From Flavobacteriaceae bacterium (lineage in GTDB: Bacteria > Bacteroidota > Bacteroidia > Flavobacteriales > Flavobacteriaceae), in contig JABXHX010000067.1 of assembly GCA_013373385.1 (NCBI GenBank), positions 1-64,000 on the forward strand: DNA of 64,000 nucleotides, in the 5' to 3' direction. The position numbers and the translations under genes were made by a program. Below, piece after piece: positions 26,107 through 34,147 of this stretch; the stretch's first letter is position 1; each line of letters opens with the position of its first letter. Below the pieces are notes generated by a model, which was not told where the DNA came from, searched no databases, and saw nothing but the letters and a program-made list of their open reading frames with translations.

Positions 26107-26793
26107 ATGAATTATTTTAGAGATATCCTGCATCTTTTCTTTCCTAAACTATGCATTACTTGTAATACACAACTTTTAGAAACAGAACAACTTCTTTGTA
26201 CACTATGTAGACATGATTTGCCCCTAATTTGTTACAAAAGCTATAAAGATAATAAAATAGCCAAATCTTTTGCTGGTAAAATTCAGATTGAAAATGCTAC
26301 TGCTTTACTTTTCTACAGAAAAACAGGTAAAACAAAAAAGTTGATTCATGCTTTAAAATACAAAAGTGGACAAGAAATTGGCACTATGTTTGGCAATTGG
26401 CTTGGTGTTACTTTAAAACAAGCTCATCAATTTGATACTATTGCCTTTATAATTCCCGTACCATTACATCCAAGAAAACAAAAACAACGAGGCTACAATC
26501 AGGTAACAACTTTTGGTTTAAGTTTAGCCAAACAACTTAATAAAACGTACTTGCCAGATGTCTTAATTCGTATATCTGCTGCTAAAACACAAACATTTAA
26601 ACAGCGTTTTGAACGCTTTAATAACAGTAGCACAAAATTTTATTTAACAGACAAACATCTGCTAGCCAACAAACATATTTTGCTAATTGATGATGTAATA
26701 ACTACTGGCGCCACATTAGAAGCTTGTTGCAAAGAATTATTTAGAGCTGCAAATGTAAAAATAAGCATTGCTACCATTGCCTACACAGAATAA
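26107..26793 (+). CDS. ComF family phosphoribosyltransferase-like protein
   Basis: 228 residues. An N-terminal four-cysteine knuckle (CITCNTQLLETEQLLCTLCRHDLP) is followed by a type I PRTase domain with FIIPVPLHPRKQKQRGYNQ and the PRPP loop ILLIDDVITTGATLEAC. ComF proteins act in DNA uptake in competent bacteria; in Bacteroidota the role is less clear, and a helicase-linked or nucleotide role is possible. A lipoprotein gene follows 65 bp later. Confidence 0.88.
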   Translation: MNYFRDILHLFFPKLCITCNTQLLETEQLLCTLCRHDLPLICYKSYKDNKIAKSFAGKIQIENATALLFYRKTGKTKKLIHALKYKSGQEIGTMFGNWLGVTLKQAHQFDTIAFIIPVPLHPRKQKQRGYNQVTTFGLSLAKQLNKTYLPDVLIRISAAKTQTFKQRFERFNNSSTKFYLTDKHLLANKHILLIDDVITTGATLEACCKELFRAANVKISIATIAYTE

Positions 26794-26858
26794 TTTTAAT
26801 GCAAAAAGCAAACCATTTGCCATAAAAAATTTGTTATTTTGCAGCAAAACACAATCTA

Positions 26859-28463
26859 TTGAAAACCGCTTTAAAACCTTTACTATTTATTGTTACTATT
26901 ATTTTATTAACAAGTAATTGCGCTAAAAAAGGGATGCCTACAGGTGGTCCAAAAGATAGTATTGCTCCCCTAATGGTTACAGCATCTCCACCATATGCGA
27001 GCACTTTTTTTAAGGCAAAAAAAATTAAACTTTATTTTAATGAGTTTATTACTCTTAAAGATATCAATCAACAATTAATTGTTTCTCCACCTTTAAAAAA
27101 CCCGCCAGTAATTACTCCGCAAAGTTCGCCAACTAAAGTAATTACTATTAAATTTTCTGATACGCTTAAACAAAACACGACTTACACTTTTAATTTTGGC
27201 AATAGTGTACAAGACAATAATGAAGGCAATAAGTTAGAAAGTTTTAAATATGTTTTTTCTACAGGAAACTATATTGATTCTTTAAAAGCAAGTGGAAAAG
27301 TACAAGATGCATTTCAGCAAAAGTTTGACAAGAATATAAAAGTGTTACTCTATAAAGTTGACACTACTTTTAAAGACTCTATCATCTATAAACAAAAACC
27401 TACCTACCTAACCAGTACATTAGATTCTACACTTTTTAAAATTACAAATGTTGCTAGCGGAAAATATTTACTCATCGCTTTAAAAGACGCATCAAACAAT
27501 TATATTTTTAATCCTAAAGAAGATAAAATAGGTTTTTACAATCGTTTTATTGAACTACCAAAAGATAGTATTATTACTGAACCTATATCGCTTTTTAAAG
27601 AAATTAGCACCTTTAAATTTACCAGACCAAAAGAAATTACTAAAGGAAAGATTTTGTTTGGTTTTGAAGGTAGTAGAAAAAATATTCAAATACAATTGTT
27701 GTCTGATGTACCAGATACATTCAAAGACATACAACAACTAGATTTAGAAAAAGATACAGTGCATTACTGGCATAGTCCTATGGTAAAAGATTCTTTGGTT
27801 TTTAAAGTAAGTAATCATGTTTTTACAGACACTGTTACTGTGTTTTTACGAAAGAAAAAAATTGACTCTTTACAAATAAACTCTAACATTTCTTCTGTTT
27901 TAGATTTAAAAGATACCTTAACACTTACGACCAATAATCCACTTACTAAAGTTGATACTTCAAAAATTGAATTTGTAAAAAGTGATACTATTAAAATACC
28001 TTATACGTATAGCATAGATACTACAACTAACAAATTAAAATTTTTATTTAAGAAAGAGTTTGAGACTAGTTATAAACTTGCACTACACCCTAAAGCACTA
28101 ACAGATTTTTTTAACATAAGTAACGATTCTTTACACTACGCTTTTAAAACAAAAAAAATAGAAGATTACGGAAGCATTACATTAAATATTAATAACCAAA
28201 CTATATCATCCGTTTTTGTAGAACTACTTTCTGAAAAAGGCACTGTAGTTCAAAAGGCATTTCCCATAAACAATACAGTCACTTTTAACTTATTACCTCC
28301 TGGAAAATACACTGTAAGAGCTATTATTGACAGTAATAAAAACAATAGCTGGGATACAGGTAATTATCTACAAAAAATACAGCCAGAAAAAATAATTTAT
28401 TTCGGCACTCTCTTTAATGTTCGTTCTGATTGGCACTTAAAAGAAGTTTTTACAATAAAATAA
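26859..28463 (+). CDS. Lipoprotein with N-terminal bacterial Ig-like domain
   Basis: TTG start at 26859; it gives a lipoprotein signal (LKPLLFIVTIILLTSNC) with the lipobox cysteine at residue 21, so the start is sound. 534 residues. After CAKKGMPTGGPKDSIAPLMVTASPP comes a Big_5/SbsA-type Ig-like domain (KKIKLYFNEFITLKD...TYTFNFGNSVQDNNEGN). The C-terminal part (LLPPGKYTVRAIIDSNKNNSWDTGNYLQKIQPE) is a beta-sandwich repeat seen in many Bacteroidota lipoproteins. Surface or periplasmic structural role likely; no enzyme motif. Confidence 0.8.
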   Translation: MKTALKPLLFIVTIILLTSNCAKKGMPTGGPKDSIAPLMVTASPPYASTFFKAKKIKLYFNEFITLKDINQQLIVSPPLKNPPVITPQSSPTKVITIKFSDTLKQNTTYTFNFGNSVQDNNEGNKLESFKYVFSTGNYIDSLKASGKVQDAFQQKFDKNIKVLLYKVDTTFKDSIIYKQKPTYLTSTLDSTLFKITNVASGKYLLIALKDASNNYIFNPKEDKIGFYNRFIELPKDSIITEPISLFKEISTFKFTRPKEITKGKILFGFEGSRKNIQIQLLSDVPDTFKDIQQLDLEKDTVHYWHSPMVKDSLVFKVSNHVFTDTVTVFLRKKKIDSLQINSNISSVLDLKDTLTLTTNNPLTKVDTSKIEFVKSDTIKIPYTYSIDTTTNKLKFLFKKEFETSYKLALHPKALTDFFNISNDSLHYAFKTKKIEDYGSITLNINNQTISSVFVELLSEKGTVVQKAFPINNTVTFNLLPPGKYTVRAIIDSNKNNSWDTGNYLQKIQPEKIIYFGTLFNVRSDWHLKEVFTIK

Positions 28464-28525
28464 AATTGAGATTTAATTTTTTAATTTCAAGATTATTTAC
28501 TATACTTGTGTTGTAATTTACTTTT

Positions 28526-28564
28526 AAACCCCTTTTAACGATGGAATTTACCCCTAATATCTTC
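28526..28564 (+). repeat. Imperfect direct repeat, copy A (around an upstream ATG)
   Basis: 39 bp from AAACCCC through the first eight codons of a small ORF. It matches copy B (28701-28739) at 32 of 39 positions with no gap; the ATG lies at the same place in both. Confidence 0.7.
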
Positions 28565-28669
28565 CGAAGTTGCCATTTGTTGGCGCATCACTTTATCAAA
28601 AGATTTAGCAACCATTTTAACCCAAGTAACGTAAGGCCTACGCCTTGTGTTTACAATAATTTTATGTAA
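28541..28669 (+). CDS. Small upstream ORF, 42 residues, coding status uncertain
   Basis: ATG at 28541, TAA at 28667-28669. The product starts MEFTPNIF, echoing MKITPKIF of the next gene, and then diverges into a His/Asn/Phe-rich sequence (RSCHLLAHHFIKRF...) with no signal peptide. It could be a remnant of a duplicated gene start, a leader ORF or chance. The frame stays open for 42 codons in AT-rich DNA, which is only weak evidence for coding. Confidence 0.3.
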   Translation: MEFTPNIFRSCHLLAHHFIKRFSNHFNPSNVRPTPCVYNNFM

Positions 28670-28700
28670 GAAAAAAGCAACAAACAACATATAACTAATC

Positions 28701-28739
28701 AAACCCCTATTAATTATGAAAATTACCCCTAAAATTTTC
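28701..28739 (+). repeat. Imperfect direct repeat, copy B (true gene start)
   Basis: Partner of 28526-28564; covers the leader and first eight codons of the outer-membrane protein gene. The two copies are 175 bp apart, start to start. Confidence 0.7.
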
Positions 28740-29540
28740 TACGTTCTTATCTTCGTATCTAGCTACATGTTTTCTCAAAACACCACACACGAAATTGGTG
28801 TGTTAACAGGTACAGCAGCATTGCAAACAGATTACGGTTTAAGAGGCGATATGTTAAGTACTACCGCAAACAATTCAACTTCTTTTACAATAGCACATTA
28901 TATGCAACTTTCAGGGTTATCTCAATCGTGGAATAAGAGAAGTTCTATTTTAGACCACATCATCATCAAATCAGAATTTAATTACATCCAAAGTGTAGAT
29001 TTAAGACATCCGCATGTGAAACTTTCGCCTAAAACAATTTTAGAAAATAAAACCAGAGATGGTAACCAAACATTTTCTTCTAAAGAAGTATTGGGCAGTA
29101 TGAAAGGAAATATAAGCTTAATGAATTTAGGATTTCAATTAGAATACTACCTAAAAGATTTAACTGAGTTTTTTAACGGAACTCAGCAGTCAAGATTTAA
29201 TCCGTTTTTTAATTTCGGATTCAACTATTCTCTTTACAGCAATTCTGTTACTTCTGATTTAGGAGATTGGCACACAGATAAAAGCTTATTGCCAGAAAAG
29301 TATAGAGCAGAAGGTGCAATAAAAGAAGGCAAAGGTGGTGCATTAGGATTTAACACGGGTGTAGGATCTCGTTATAGACTGTCTGAAAAATTAGACATTG
29401 TTGCACAATTTAAATGGGAAATTTATACCTCAGATAGTATTGACGGACTACAAGCAAATGTGGTAGAAAATAAGAGTAATGAAACATTAACCAACTTACA
29501 AGTTGGATTAATTTATCACTTAAACTTTAGTAAAAGATAA
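28716..29540 (+). CDS. THC0290_0291-type outer-membrane beta-barrel protein
   Basis: 274 residues with a signal peptide (to SYMFSQ). The mature start NTTHEIGVLTGTAALQTDYGLRGDM and the C-terminal LQVGLIYHLNF fit a conserved flavobacterial outer-membrane family known only by a locus-tag name. Strands alternate as in a barrel (LGFQLEYYL, FFNFGFNYSLY, LGFNTGVGSRYRL). It is preceded by a 252-bp leader that contains a partial copy of its own start (28526-28564). Function unknown. Confidence 0.75.
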   Translation: MKITPKIFYVLIFVSSYMFSQNTTHEIGVLTGTAALQTDYGLRGDMLSTTANNSTSFTIAHYMQLSGLSQSWNKRSSILDHIIIKSEFNYIQSVDLRHPHVKLSPKTILENKTRDGNQTFSSKEVLGSMKGNISLMNLGFQLEYYLKDLTEFFNGTQQSRFNPFFNFGFNYSLYSNSVTSDLGDWHTDKSLLPEKYRAEGAIKEGKGGALGFNTGVGSRYRLSEKLDIVAQFKWEIYTSDSIDGLQANVVENKSNETLTNLQVGLIYHLNFSKR

Positions 29541-29568
29541 AAATTGCAGCTCTCAAAATGTGGAAATG

Positions 29569-29605
29569 CCCCCAAAAAGTGTGATACTATTGGGGGTGTT
29601 TTTTT
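29569..29605 (+). terminator. Intrinsic terminator
   Basis: CCCCCAA (29569-29575) pairs with TTGGGGG (29590-29596) over a 14-nt loop, followed by TGTTTTTTT. It lies behind the barrel gene. Confidence 0.75.
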
Positions 29606-29654
29606 GAAGAACTTAGCTTATAAATCTTATTATATCAAAATAAAACTCTAACTC

Positions 29655-30806
29655 CTAAACCCTATCTAACGCTTGGGTCAAATCTTTTAATAAATCGTCT
29701 ATATCTTCAATTCCGACACTTAAACGGATTAAAGAATCTGTTATTCCAATTTTTAAACGTTCTGGCTCAGGAATACTAGCATGTGTCATTGTTGTTGGAT
29801 GATTCACTAAACTTTCTACTCCACCTAATGATTCTGCCAATGTAAATACTTTTGTATTTTCTAAAAAAGTAAATGCAGCTTGTTGACTTTCATCGTGCAA
29901 TCTAAACGAAACCATTCCTCCAAAATCGTCCATCTGTTTTTTTGCAATTTCATAGTTTGGGTGACTTTCTAATCCAGGGTAAAAAACTTCTTTTACTTTT
30001 GAATGATTCTCTAAATATTTTGCTACAGCTCTACCATTTTCACAATGACGTTGCATTCTAATATGCAAAGTTTTTACTCCACGCAATGCTAAAAACGAAT
30101 CCATTGGTCCAGCAACAGCTCCACCTGCAAATTGAATAAAGTGTAGTTCTTCTGCAAGTTTTTCATCTTTTACCATCAATGCACCCATTACTAAATCAGA
30201 ATGTCCTCCTAAATATTTTGTAGCAGAATGCATCACAATATCTGCTCCTAAATCTAAAGGACGTTGTAAATATGGGGTAGCAAATGTATTATCAACAGTA
30301 ACTAAAATCGTAGAATTGATTGCTTTTACAGCATTAGTTATAGCTTCAATATCTGCAATTTTCATTAGCGGATTTGTAGGCGTTTCTAACCAAATCAATT
30401 TTGTTTTATCAGAGACTAAGTTGGTAATATTTTCAACCGAATTCATATCAACAAAATGAAATTTTAATCCGTATTTCTGAAACATTTTTGTAAACATTCT
30501 ATAAGTTCCTCCATATAAATCATCGCCCGCAATCACCTCATCTCCTGGATTCAACATTCTCAATACACAATCTATGGCTGACAAACCAGATGAGAATGCA
30601 AATCCATGCGTTCCATTTTCAATCGCAGCAAAATTATTTTCTAATGCTGTTCTTGTTGGATTTGCAGCTCTAGAATATTCATATCCCTTGTGTTGCCCAG
30701 GACTTGATTGAGCGTAGGTTGACGTTTGATATATTGGAGGCATTACCGCTCCGGTTGCTGGTTCGTGTTGCTGCCCTCCGTGTATGGTTTTTGTGTTAAA
30801 TTTCAT
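29655..30806 (-). CDS. Trans-sulfuration PLP enzyme (cystathionine gamma-synthase/lyase)
   Basis: 383 residues of the Cys/Met-metabolism PLP family. Seen are YEYSRAANPTRTALE, the PLP phosphate-binding FSSGLSAIDCVL, VDNTFATPYLQ, the Schiff-base Lys197 in HSATKYLGGHSD and SLGGVESLVNHPTTMTHAS. Such enzymes make or cleave cystathionine between cysteine, homocysteine and homoserine derivatives. Synthase and lyase cannot be separated on sequence alone. It is 11 bp downstream of the DinB-like gene on the same strand. Confidence 0.9.
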   Translation of the reverse strand: MKFNTKTIHGGQQHEPATGAVMPPIYQTSTYAQSSPGQHKGYEYSRAANPTRTALENNFAAIENGTHGFAFSSGLSAIDCVLRMLNPGDEVIAGDDLYGGTYRMFTKMFQKYGLKFHFVDMNSVENITNLVSDKTKLIWLETPTNPLMKIADIEAITNAVKAINSTILVTVDNTFATPYLQRPLDLGADIVMHSATKYLGGHSDLVMGALMVKDEKLAEELHFIQFAGGAVAGPMDSFLALRGVKTLHIRMQRHCENGRAVAKYLENHSKVKEVFYPGLESHPNYEIAKKQMDDFGGMVSFRLHDESQQAAFTFLENTKVFTLAESLGGVESLVNHPTTMTHASIPEPERLKIGITDSLIRLSVGIEDIDDLLKDLTQALDRV

Positions 30807-30817
30807 CTGATACTATT

Positions 30818-31273
30818 TTATACTAATTTTTTTAAACTTAAAATGATGCCTAAATGCAAGCCTTCATGGTAAGTATTAAAACTGATGGCAGTTTCAATAC
30901 TATCTAGTACAAAGCCTGTACTGGTTGGATATTCTGTAAAATTTTGAAAAATTCCTTCTTCATGGTCTTCTCTCAACGTATCTGGCAAACCAATTAGCAA
31001 GTCTTTTACTTCTTCAAATTCTTCTTCTGTAAATGTTTTTGTAGGAAATGTTCCTTTTTTATGTTCTTCAATCAATTCTTCTGGTGCTAAACAATCTAAC
31101 CCAGACAATTTATAGTGTAATAATTGCTGTGTTACAACCATATGGGCAACATTCCACGCAATATGGTTTTTAAACCCTTCTGGTATCGTATGTAATTGTT
31201 CTAACGTTAAGCCATTAATAGCCTTTAGTGTTAACTCTCTAGATTTTTTTAGAATATCAAATTGAGTCTTCAT
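30818..31273 (-). CDS. DinB-family protein (four-helix metal-binding)
   Basis: 151 residues, all-helical, with DinB/YfiT-type histidines: HIAWNVAHMVVTQQLLHY near residue 38 and NTYHEGLHLGIILSLKK at the C-terminus, which would form a three-His metal site. Members act as thiol-dependent transferases or hydrolases or remain unknown. A -7 box (CAAATATA on plus, 31295-31302) lies 22 bp upstream. It probably forms a short operon with the trans-sulfuration gene. Confidence 0.85.
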   Translation of the reverse strand: MKTQFDILKKSRELTLKAINGLTLEQLHTIPEGFKNHIAWNVAHMVVTQQLLHYKLSGLDCLAPEELIEEHKKGTFPTKTFTEEEFEEVKDLLIGLPDTLREDHEEGIFQNFTEYPTSTGFVLDSIETAISFNTYHEGLHLGIILSLKKLV

Positions 31274-31311
31274 TATATATTTTTATTTTAGCGTCAAATA
31301 TACTGTTAAAA

Positions 31312-31659
31312 ATGAAGAAAGTCTACTTTTTACAAACTTGTGATACTTGCCGAAGAATATTAAAAGAAGTTAATCTTGATGGTTTTGAAAAACAAGAAAT
31401 AAAAACATCTCCTATAACTGTAAAACAGCTTGAAGAAATGTATCAATTATCTAAAAGTTATGAGGCGTTATTTAACAAACGTGCTAAACTTTATAAAGCA
31501 ATGGATTTAAAAAATCAGACCATAACAGAGACTGATTATAGACAATATATTTTAGACGAATACACCTTTTTAAAACGCCCAGTATTTATTGTTGACAATG
31601 AAATTTTTATTGGTAATAGCAAAAAGGTTGTAGAAGATTTAAAAAGTAAACTCAAATAA
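31312..31659 (+). CDS. ArsC/Spx-family thioredoxin-fold protein
   Basis: 115 residues. An N-terminal CxxC motif (LQTCDTCRRILKE, Cys10 and Cys13) and the C-terminal LKRPVFIVDNEIFIGNSKKVVEDL with the cis-proline give the ArsC/Spx/YffB fold. Glutaredoxin-linked arsenate reductases have a similar layout, but the set of catalytic arginines is not clearly complete, so true arsenate reduction is doubtful. Divergent from the DinB gene, and it ends in a shared terminator. Confidence 0.82.
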   Translation: MKKVYFLQTCDTCRRILKEVNLDGFEKQEIKTSPITVKQLEEMYQLSKSYEALFNKRAKLYKAMDLKNQTITETDYRQYILDEYTFLKRPVFIVDNEIFIGNSKKVVEDLKSKLK

Positions 31660-31660
31660 A

Positions 31661-31687
31661 AAAAGCCGAGATATTCTCGACCTTTTT
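31661..31687 (+). terminator. Bidirectional hairpin terminator
   Basis: CGAGA-TAT-TCTCG hairpin (31667-31679) between an A run and a T run. It separates the ArsC-like gene and the convergent DUF4252 gene. Confidence 0.75.
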
Positions 31688-31690
31688 ACT

Positions 31691-32167
31691 TTATTTTCTT
31701 GCTAGTCTATAACTGGATTTACTAATTATTGTATTCAATTCTTTTTGAGTTAGATTAGTTTTAAGACCTAATAAAACTGCATCTTCATTCTTATTATACA
31801 CATTTACAATAATTTCTCTTATTCGGTTTTTAACCTTTCTAAAATGAATAGTTACTCTTTCTTGTCCATCTTTAATTCTAACTAATGTTTTGTATCTATT
31901 CTTTCTAATAAATTTCTTGAAATCTCTTTGAACCGCTCTATAATTATCATCAAAAACTAATACTTTATAGCTTCTTCCTTTTTTTAATAGTCTTTTTAGT
32001 TCTCTATCACCCTCAGTATCAATAAAAAGATTTGCAATAAATCCCGGAACATTTAAAGAAACCTCTGCTTGTCTTTTGTGTGATTTATAAAATTCTTTAA
32101 AGTTTTTTTCTTGTGCTGACGCAGTTAATATAAATAAGCATCCTATAATAGATAAAAATTGTTTCAT
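31691..32167 (-). CDS. Secreted DUF4252 protein
   Basis: 158 residues with a signal peptide (MKQFLSIIGCLFILTASAQ). The mature domain (SLNVPGFIANLFIDTEGDRELKRLLKKGRSYKVLVFDDN...VRIKDGQERVTIHFRKVKNRIREIIVNVYNKNEDAVLLGLKTNLTQKELN) has the DUF4252 pattern. DUF4252 genes often sit in ECF sigma/anti-sigma operons of Bacteroidota. Here no sigma gene is adjacent, but an ECF-type promoter lies 20 bp upstream (32188-32214). Role unknown, probably envelope stress (inference). Confidence 0.8.
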   Translation of the reverse strand: MKQFLSIIGCLFILTASAQEKNFKEFYKSHKRQAEVSLNVPGFIANLFIDTEGDRELKRLLKKGRSYKVLVFDDNYRAVQRDFKKFIRKNRYKTLVRIKDGQERVTIHFRKVKNRIREIIVNVYNKNEDAVLLGLKTNLTQKELNTIISKSSYRLARK

Positions 32168-32187
32168 AATAATTGGTTTTAATTTAG

Positions 32188-32214
32188 AGACGATACACCA
32201 AGTATCTTGTTACA
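32188..32214 (-). promoter_or_regulatory. ECF-sigma-type promoter (TGTAAC-N16-CGTCT)
   Basis: Coding strand: TGTAAC (32214-32209), 16 bp, CGTCT (32192-32188), 20 bp before the DUF4252 ATG. Same boxes and spacer as 16268-16294. Confidence 0.62.
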
Positions 32215-32215
32215 A

Positions 32216-33241
32216 TTAATTATTATTAGCTAACCAAGTTTTAGTTCTTAACTCTACATTTTCTTTAATATCTAACCAAAATAAATTTATATCTCCAATA
32301 TGATAATTTTTCATAAAAGAGATAAAAAAACGCATCGGGAATTTTGGATTGGTAGACCAAACCATGCCATCTACAATCTGAATTTTTAATGCTTTTTTAT
32401 AGATTCTACCGTTAGAATACAAAAATCCTTTATGTTGATCTAAAGTTGTCGTTACGGATTCATCCCAAGTAATTGGATTTGTAGTTACAGCTCCATTATA
32501 CACCGTTTTATTTTTAGGGTATGTTCCTTTTTTACGAGTATTCCAAGACACAAATCCATTCGTTTCAGTTGGCTTTGTCATAGGCTTGATCGTTTTAAAT
32601 TCAATTGGCTTAATTCCCATTCCTGGCATATAAGCTGCAATTAATCTTTTTTGTAAGGGTTTTGCATCAAAAAAATCTTTTAATAACCAAGTTGCATGAT
32701 TGGTTCCTTGACTATGACTCGCTATAATAATAGGCCTTCCTTTATTGTAATTTTTCAAATAATATTCAAATGCTGCTTTTACATCTTTGTATGCAATTTC
32801 AAATGCTTGCTTGCCTCCTTTTGTGTACAATGAATACGATTTTATATGTGCTTGTCTGTATATAGGTACATAAATTTTTCCTGAAGTGGCAAATGGCGAA
32901 GCTTGATTTTTTACCGCACCATTAACTATTACATCGTTTAACTTTATATCATCTATTGGGGCATTCCAACGTGTATCTTTTTTATCTGTTAGCAATGTTG
33001 GATAGATATAAAAAACATCTGCCTTTAATGTAGCTACATTTTTAGCTGCATATTTTTGTAGACTTTGTGGGTATTTATTGGGTAATACTGCCCAGCTGGT
33101 TTCTTTAGAATAATCTGGCCCAACAGGAATATTTTGTTGCTGAAATTCTTGATACTGATAACTAGATTTACAAGACAAAAAAAACACAAGCATTATAAAA
33201 ACACTTGTGAGTTTTGTATATTTTTTAAAATTACCAATCAT
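32216..33241 (-). CDS. DUF3089 lipoprotein, alpha/beta-hydrolase-like
   Basis: 341 residues with a lipoprotein signal (MLVFFLSC). The DUF3089 domain shows ADVFYIYPTLL, WNAPIDD, YRQAHIKSY and the nucleophile-elbow-like IIASHSQGTNHATWLL, with Ser in SHSQG as the probable nucleophile. Later AAYMPGMGI and SWNT-type segments are family features. A serine hydrolase acting on an ester in the cell envelope is plausible; the substrate is unknown. Its ATG overlaps the stop of the upstream gene (TAATG). Confidence 0.82.
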   Translation of the reverse strand: MIGNFKKYTKLTSVFIMLVFFLSCKSSYQYQEFQQQNIPVGPDYSKETSWAVLPNKYPQSLQKYAAKNVATLKADVFYIYPTLLTDKKDTRWNAPIDDIKLNDVIVNGAVKNQASPFATSGKIYVPIYRQAHIKSYSLYTKGGKQAFEIAYKDVKAAFEYYLKNYNKGRPIIIASHSQGTNHATWLLKDFFDAKPLQKRLIAAYMPGMGIKPIEFKTIKPMTKPTETNGFVSWNTRKKGTYPKNKTVYNGAVTTNPITWDESVTTTLDQHKGFLYSNGRIYKKALKIQIVDGMVWSTNPKFPMRFFISFMKNYHIGDINLFWLDIKENVELRTKTWLANNN

Positions 33242-33714
33242 TAAAATGACATGGTTATTCCAATACTATTTCCTCTTAAATTCAAATCAAAAGTTGGATT
33301 AAAACTACTCGCAGTTGTTGAGAGTCCTTCGTTATAGATATCCACTGCTTTTTTTGATTTTTTGTTATAACCATTATTAATAGGAATGGCAACTAAAATC
33401 AACACGGCACCTACACCAGCAAGTTCCCACTTTGCTTCTCCGCCTCCAATAGCAGTACCAATTGGATACCCGACTAAAAATCCTCCAGCTCCACCTAGAA
33501 TTGTTGCCCAAGTTTTATTTGAGTTTGCAGATTTCATTAAGTTATATGCTTCTTGATTCTCTTTTACTATAGACAGCAGTTGTTTGCCTGATAAGTACGC
33601 ATTGTTTTGCATGTACATATTGCTACCAAACACTCTTTTTGTTTCAATTTTTTGTGCATTGACTGTAGTAAATCCTGTAAGTAAAATTGCACATAGCAAG
33701 ACTAGCTTCTTCAT
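33241..33714 (-). CDS. Secreted/membrane protein with glycine-rich segment, unknown function
   Basis: 157 residues with a signal peptide (to TVNAQ). The middle has two hydrophobic Gly/Ala-rich stretches (WATILGGAGGFLVGYPIGTAIGGG and AGVGAVLILVAIPINNG), resembling a glycine-zipper membrane hairpin. The C-terminal LNLRGNSIGITMSF is beta-like. I do not recognise a named family. One-base overlap with the DUF3089 gene shows coupling, so the two may act together in the envelope. Confidence 0.65.
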   Translation of the reverse strand: MKKLVLLCAILLTGFTTVNAQKIETKRVFGSNMYMQNNAYLSGKQLLSIVKENQEAYNLMKSANSNKTWATILGGAGGFLVGYPIGTAIGGGEAKWELAGVGAVLILVAIPINNGYNKKSKKAVDIYNEGLSTTASSFNPTFDLNLRGNSIGITMSF

Positions 33715-33737
33715 TTGTTTTTTTGTTAAAAGGTTTA

Positions 33738-34136
33738 TTATTCTGATTTATAATCTTCGTACGATTTTTCTTCTACTAAATCTGATCCTGTAAGTACATT
33801 TATTTCTTTTTTTACGTCAGATCTGTCATCATTTGTATAATACACAGCTCTCGCTAAATCAATAAAGGTTTGGCTAAAATCATTTGCCCGCTCACACTCT
33901 CTAATATCATCTTCAATTTTCCACAACTTTTTATTCACTTCAAGTAAATCGTTCTGTAGTTTTTTAAGCTGATTTTCGTCCTTACAATTAGCATAAATAC
34001 TTTTTACATCTGGCGTAAGTGTATTATATTCATGTTGAATGTTTGCTAATTTGTTTGAATCTTTAATTTCAGAAAGTTTTATTTCTAAAATAGTGTATTT
34101 GTCTATAATTTCTCCGTTAGATACTTCTATTTTCAT
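33738..34136 (-). CDS. DUF6165 family protein
   Basis: 132 residues, no signal peptide, mostly helical. It starts with the family pattern MKIEVSNGEIIDKYTILEIKLSEI and contains LLEVNKKLWKIEDDIRECE and FIDLARAVYYTNDDRSDVKKEIN. Members are often found near lipopolysaccharide or surface-sugar genes, but the biochemical role is not known. Here it sits 11 bp after a conserved unknown gene and 23 bp before the glycine-rich protein gene. Confidence 0.78.
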   Translation of the reverse strand: MKIEVSNGEIIDKYTILEIKLSEIKDSNKLANIQHEYNTLTPDVKSIYANCKDENQLKKLQNDLLEVNKKLWKIEDDIRECERANDFSQTFIDLARAVYYTNDDRSDVKKEINVLTGSDLVEEKSYEDYKSE

Positions 34137-34147
34137 GTGTCTCTATT

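Noticed and set aside
29582-29588. TGATACT in the loop of the terminator after the barrel gene
   Set aside because: Only seven bases match, and it sits in a terminator loop.
30808-30826. TGATACTATTTTATACTAA before the trans-sulfuration gene, similar to the fucose-locus element
   Set aside because: It lies only a few bases before the start codon inside a short operon gap, lacks the GCT end and the promoter spacing; chance similarity in AT-rich DNA.
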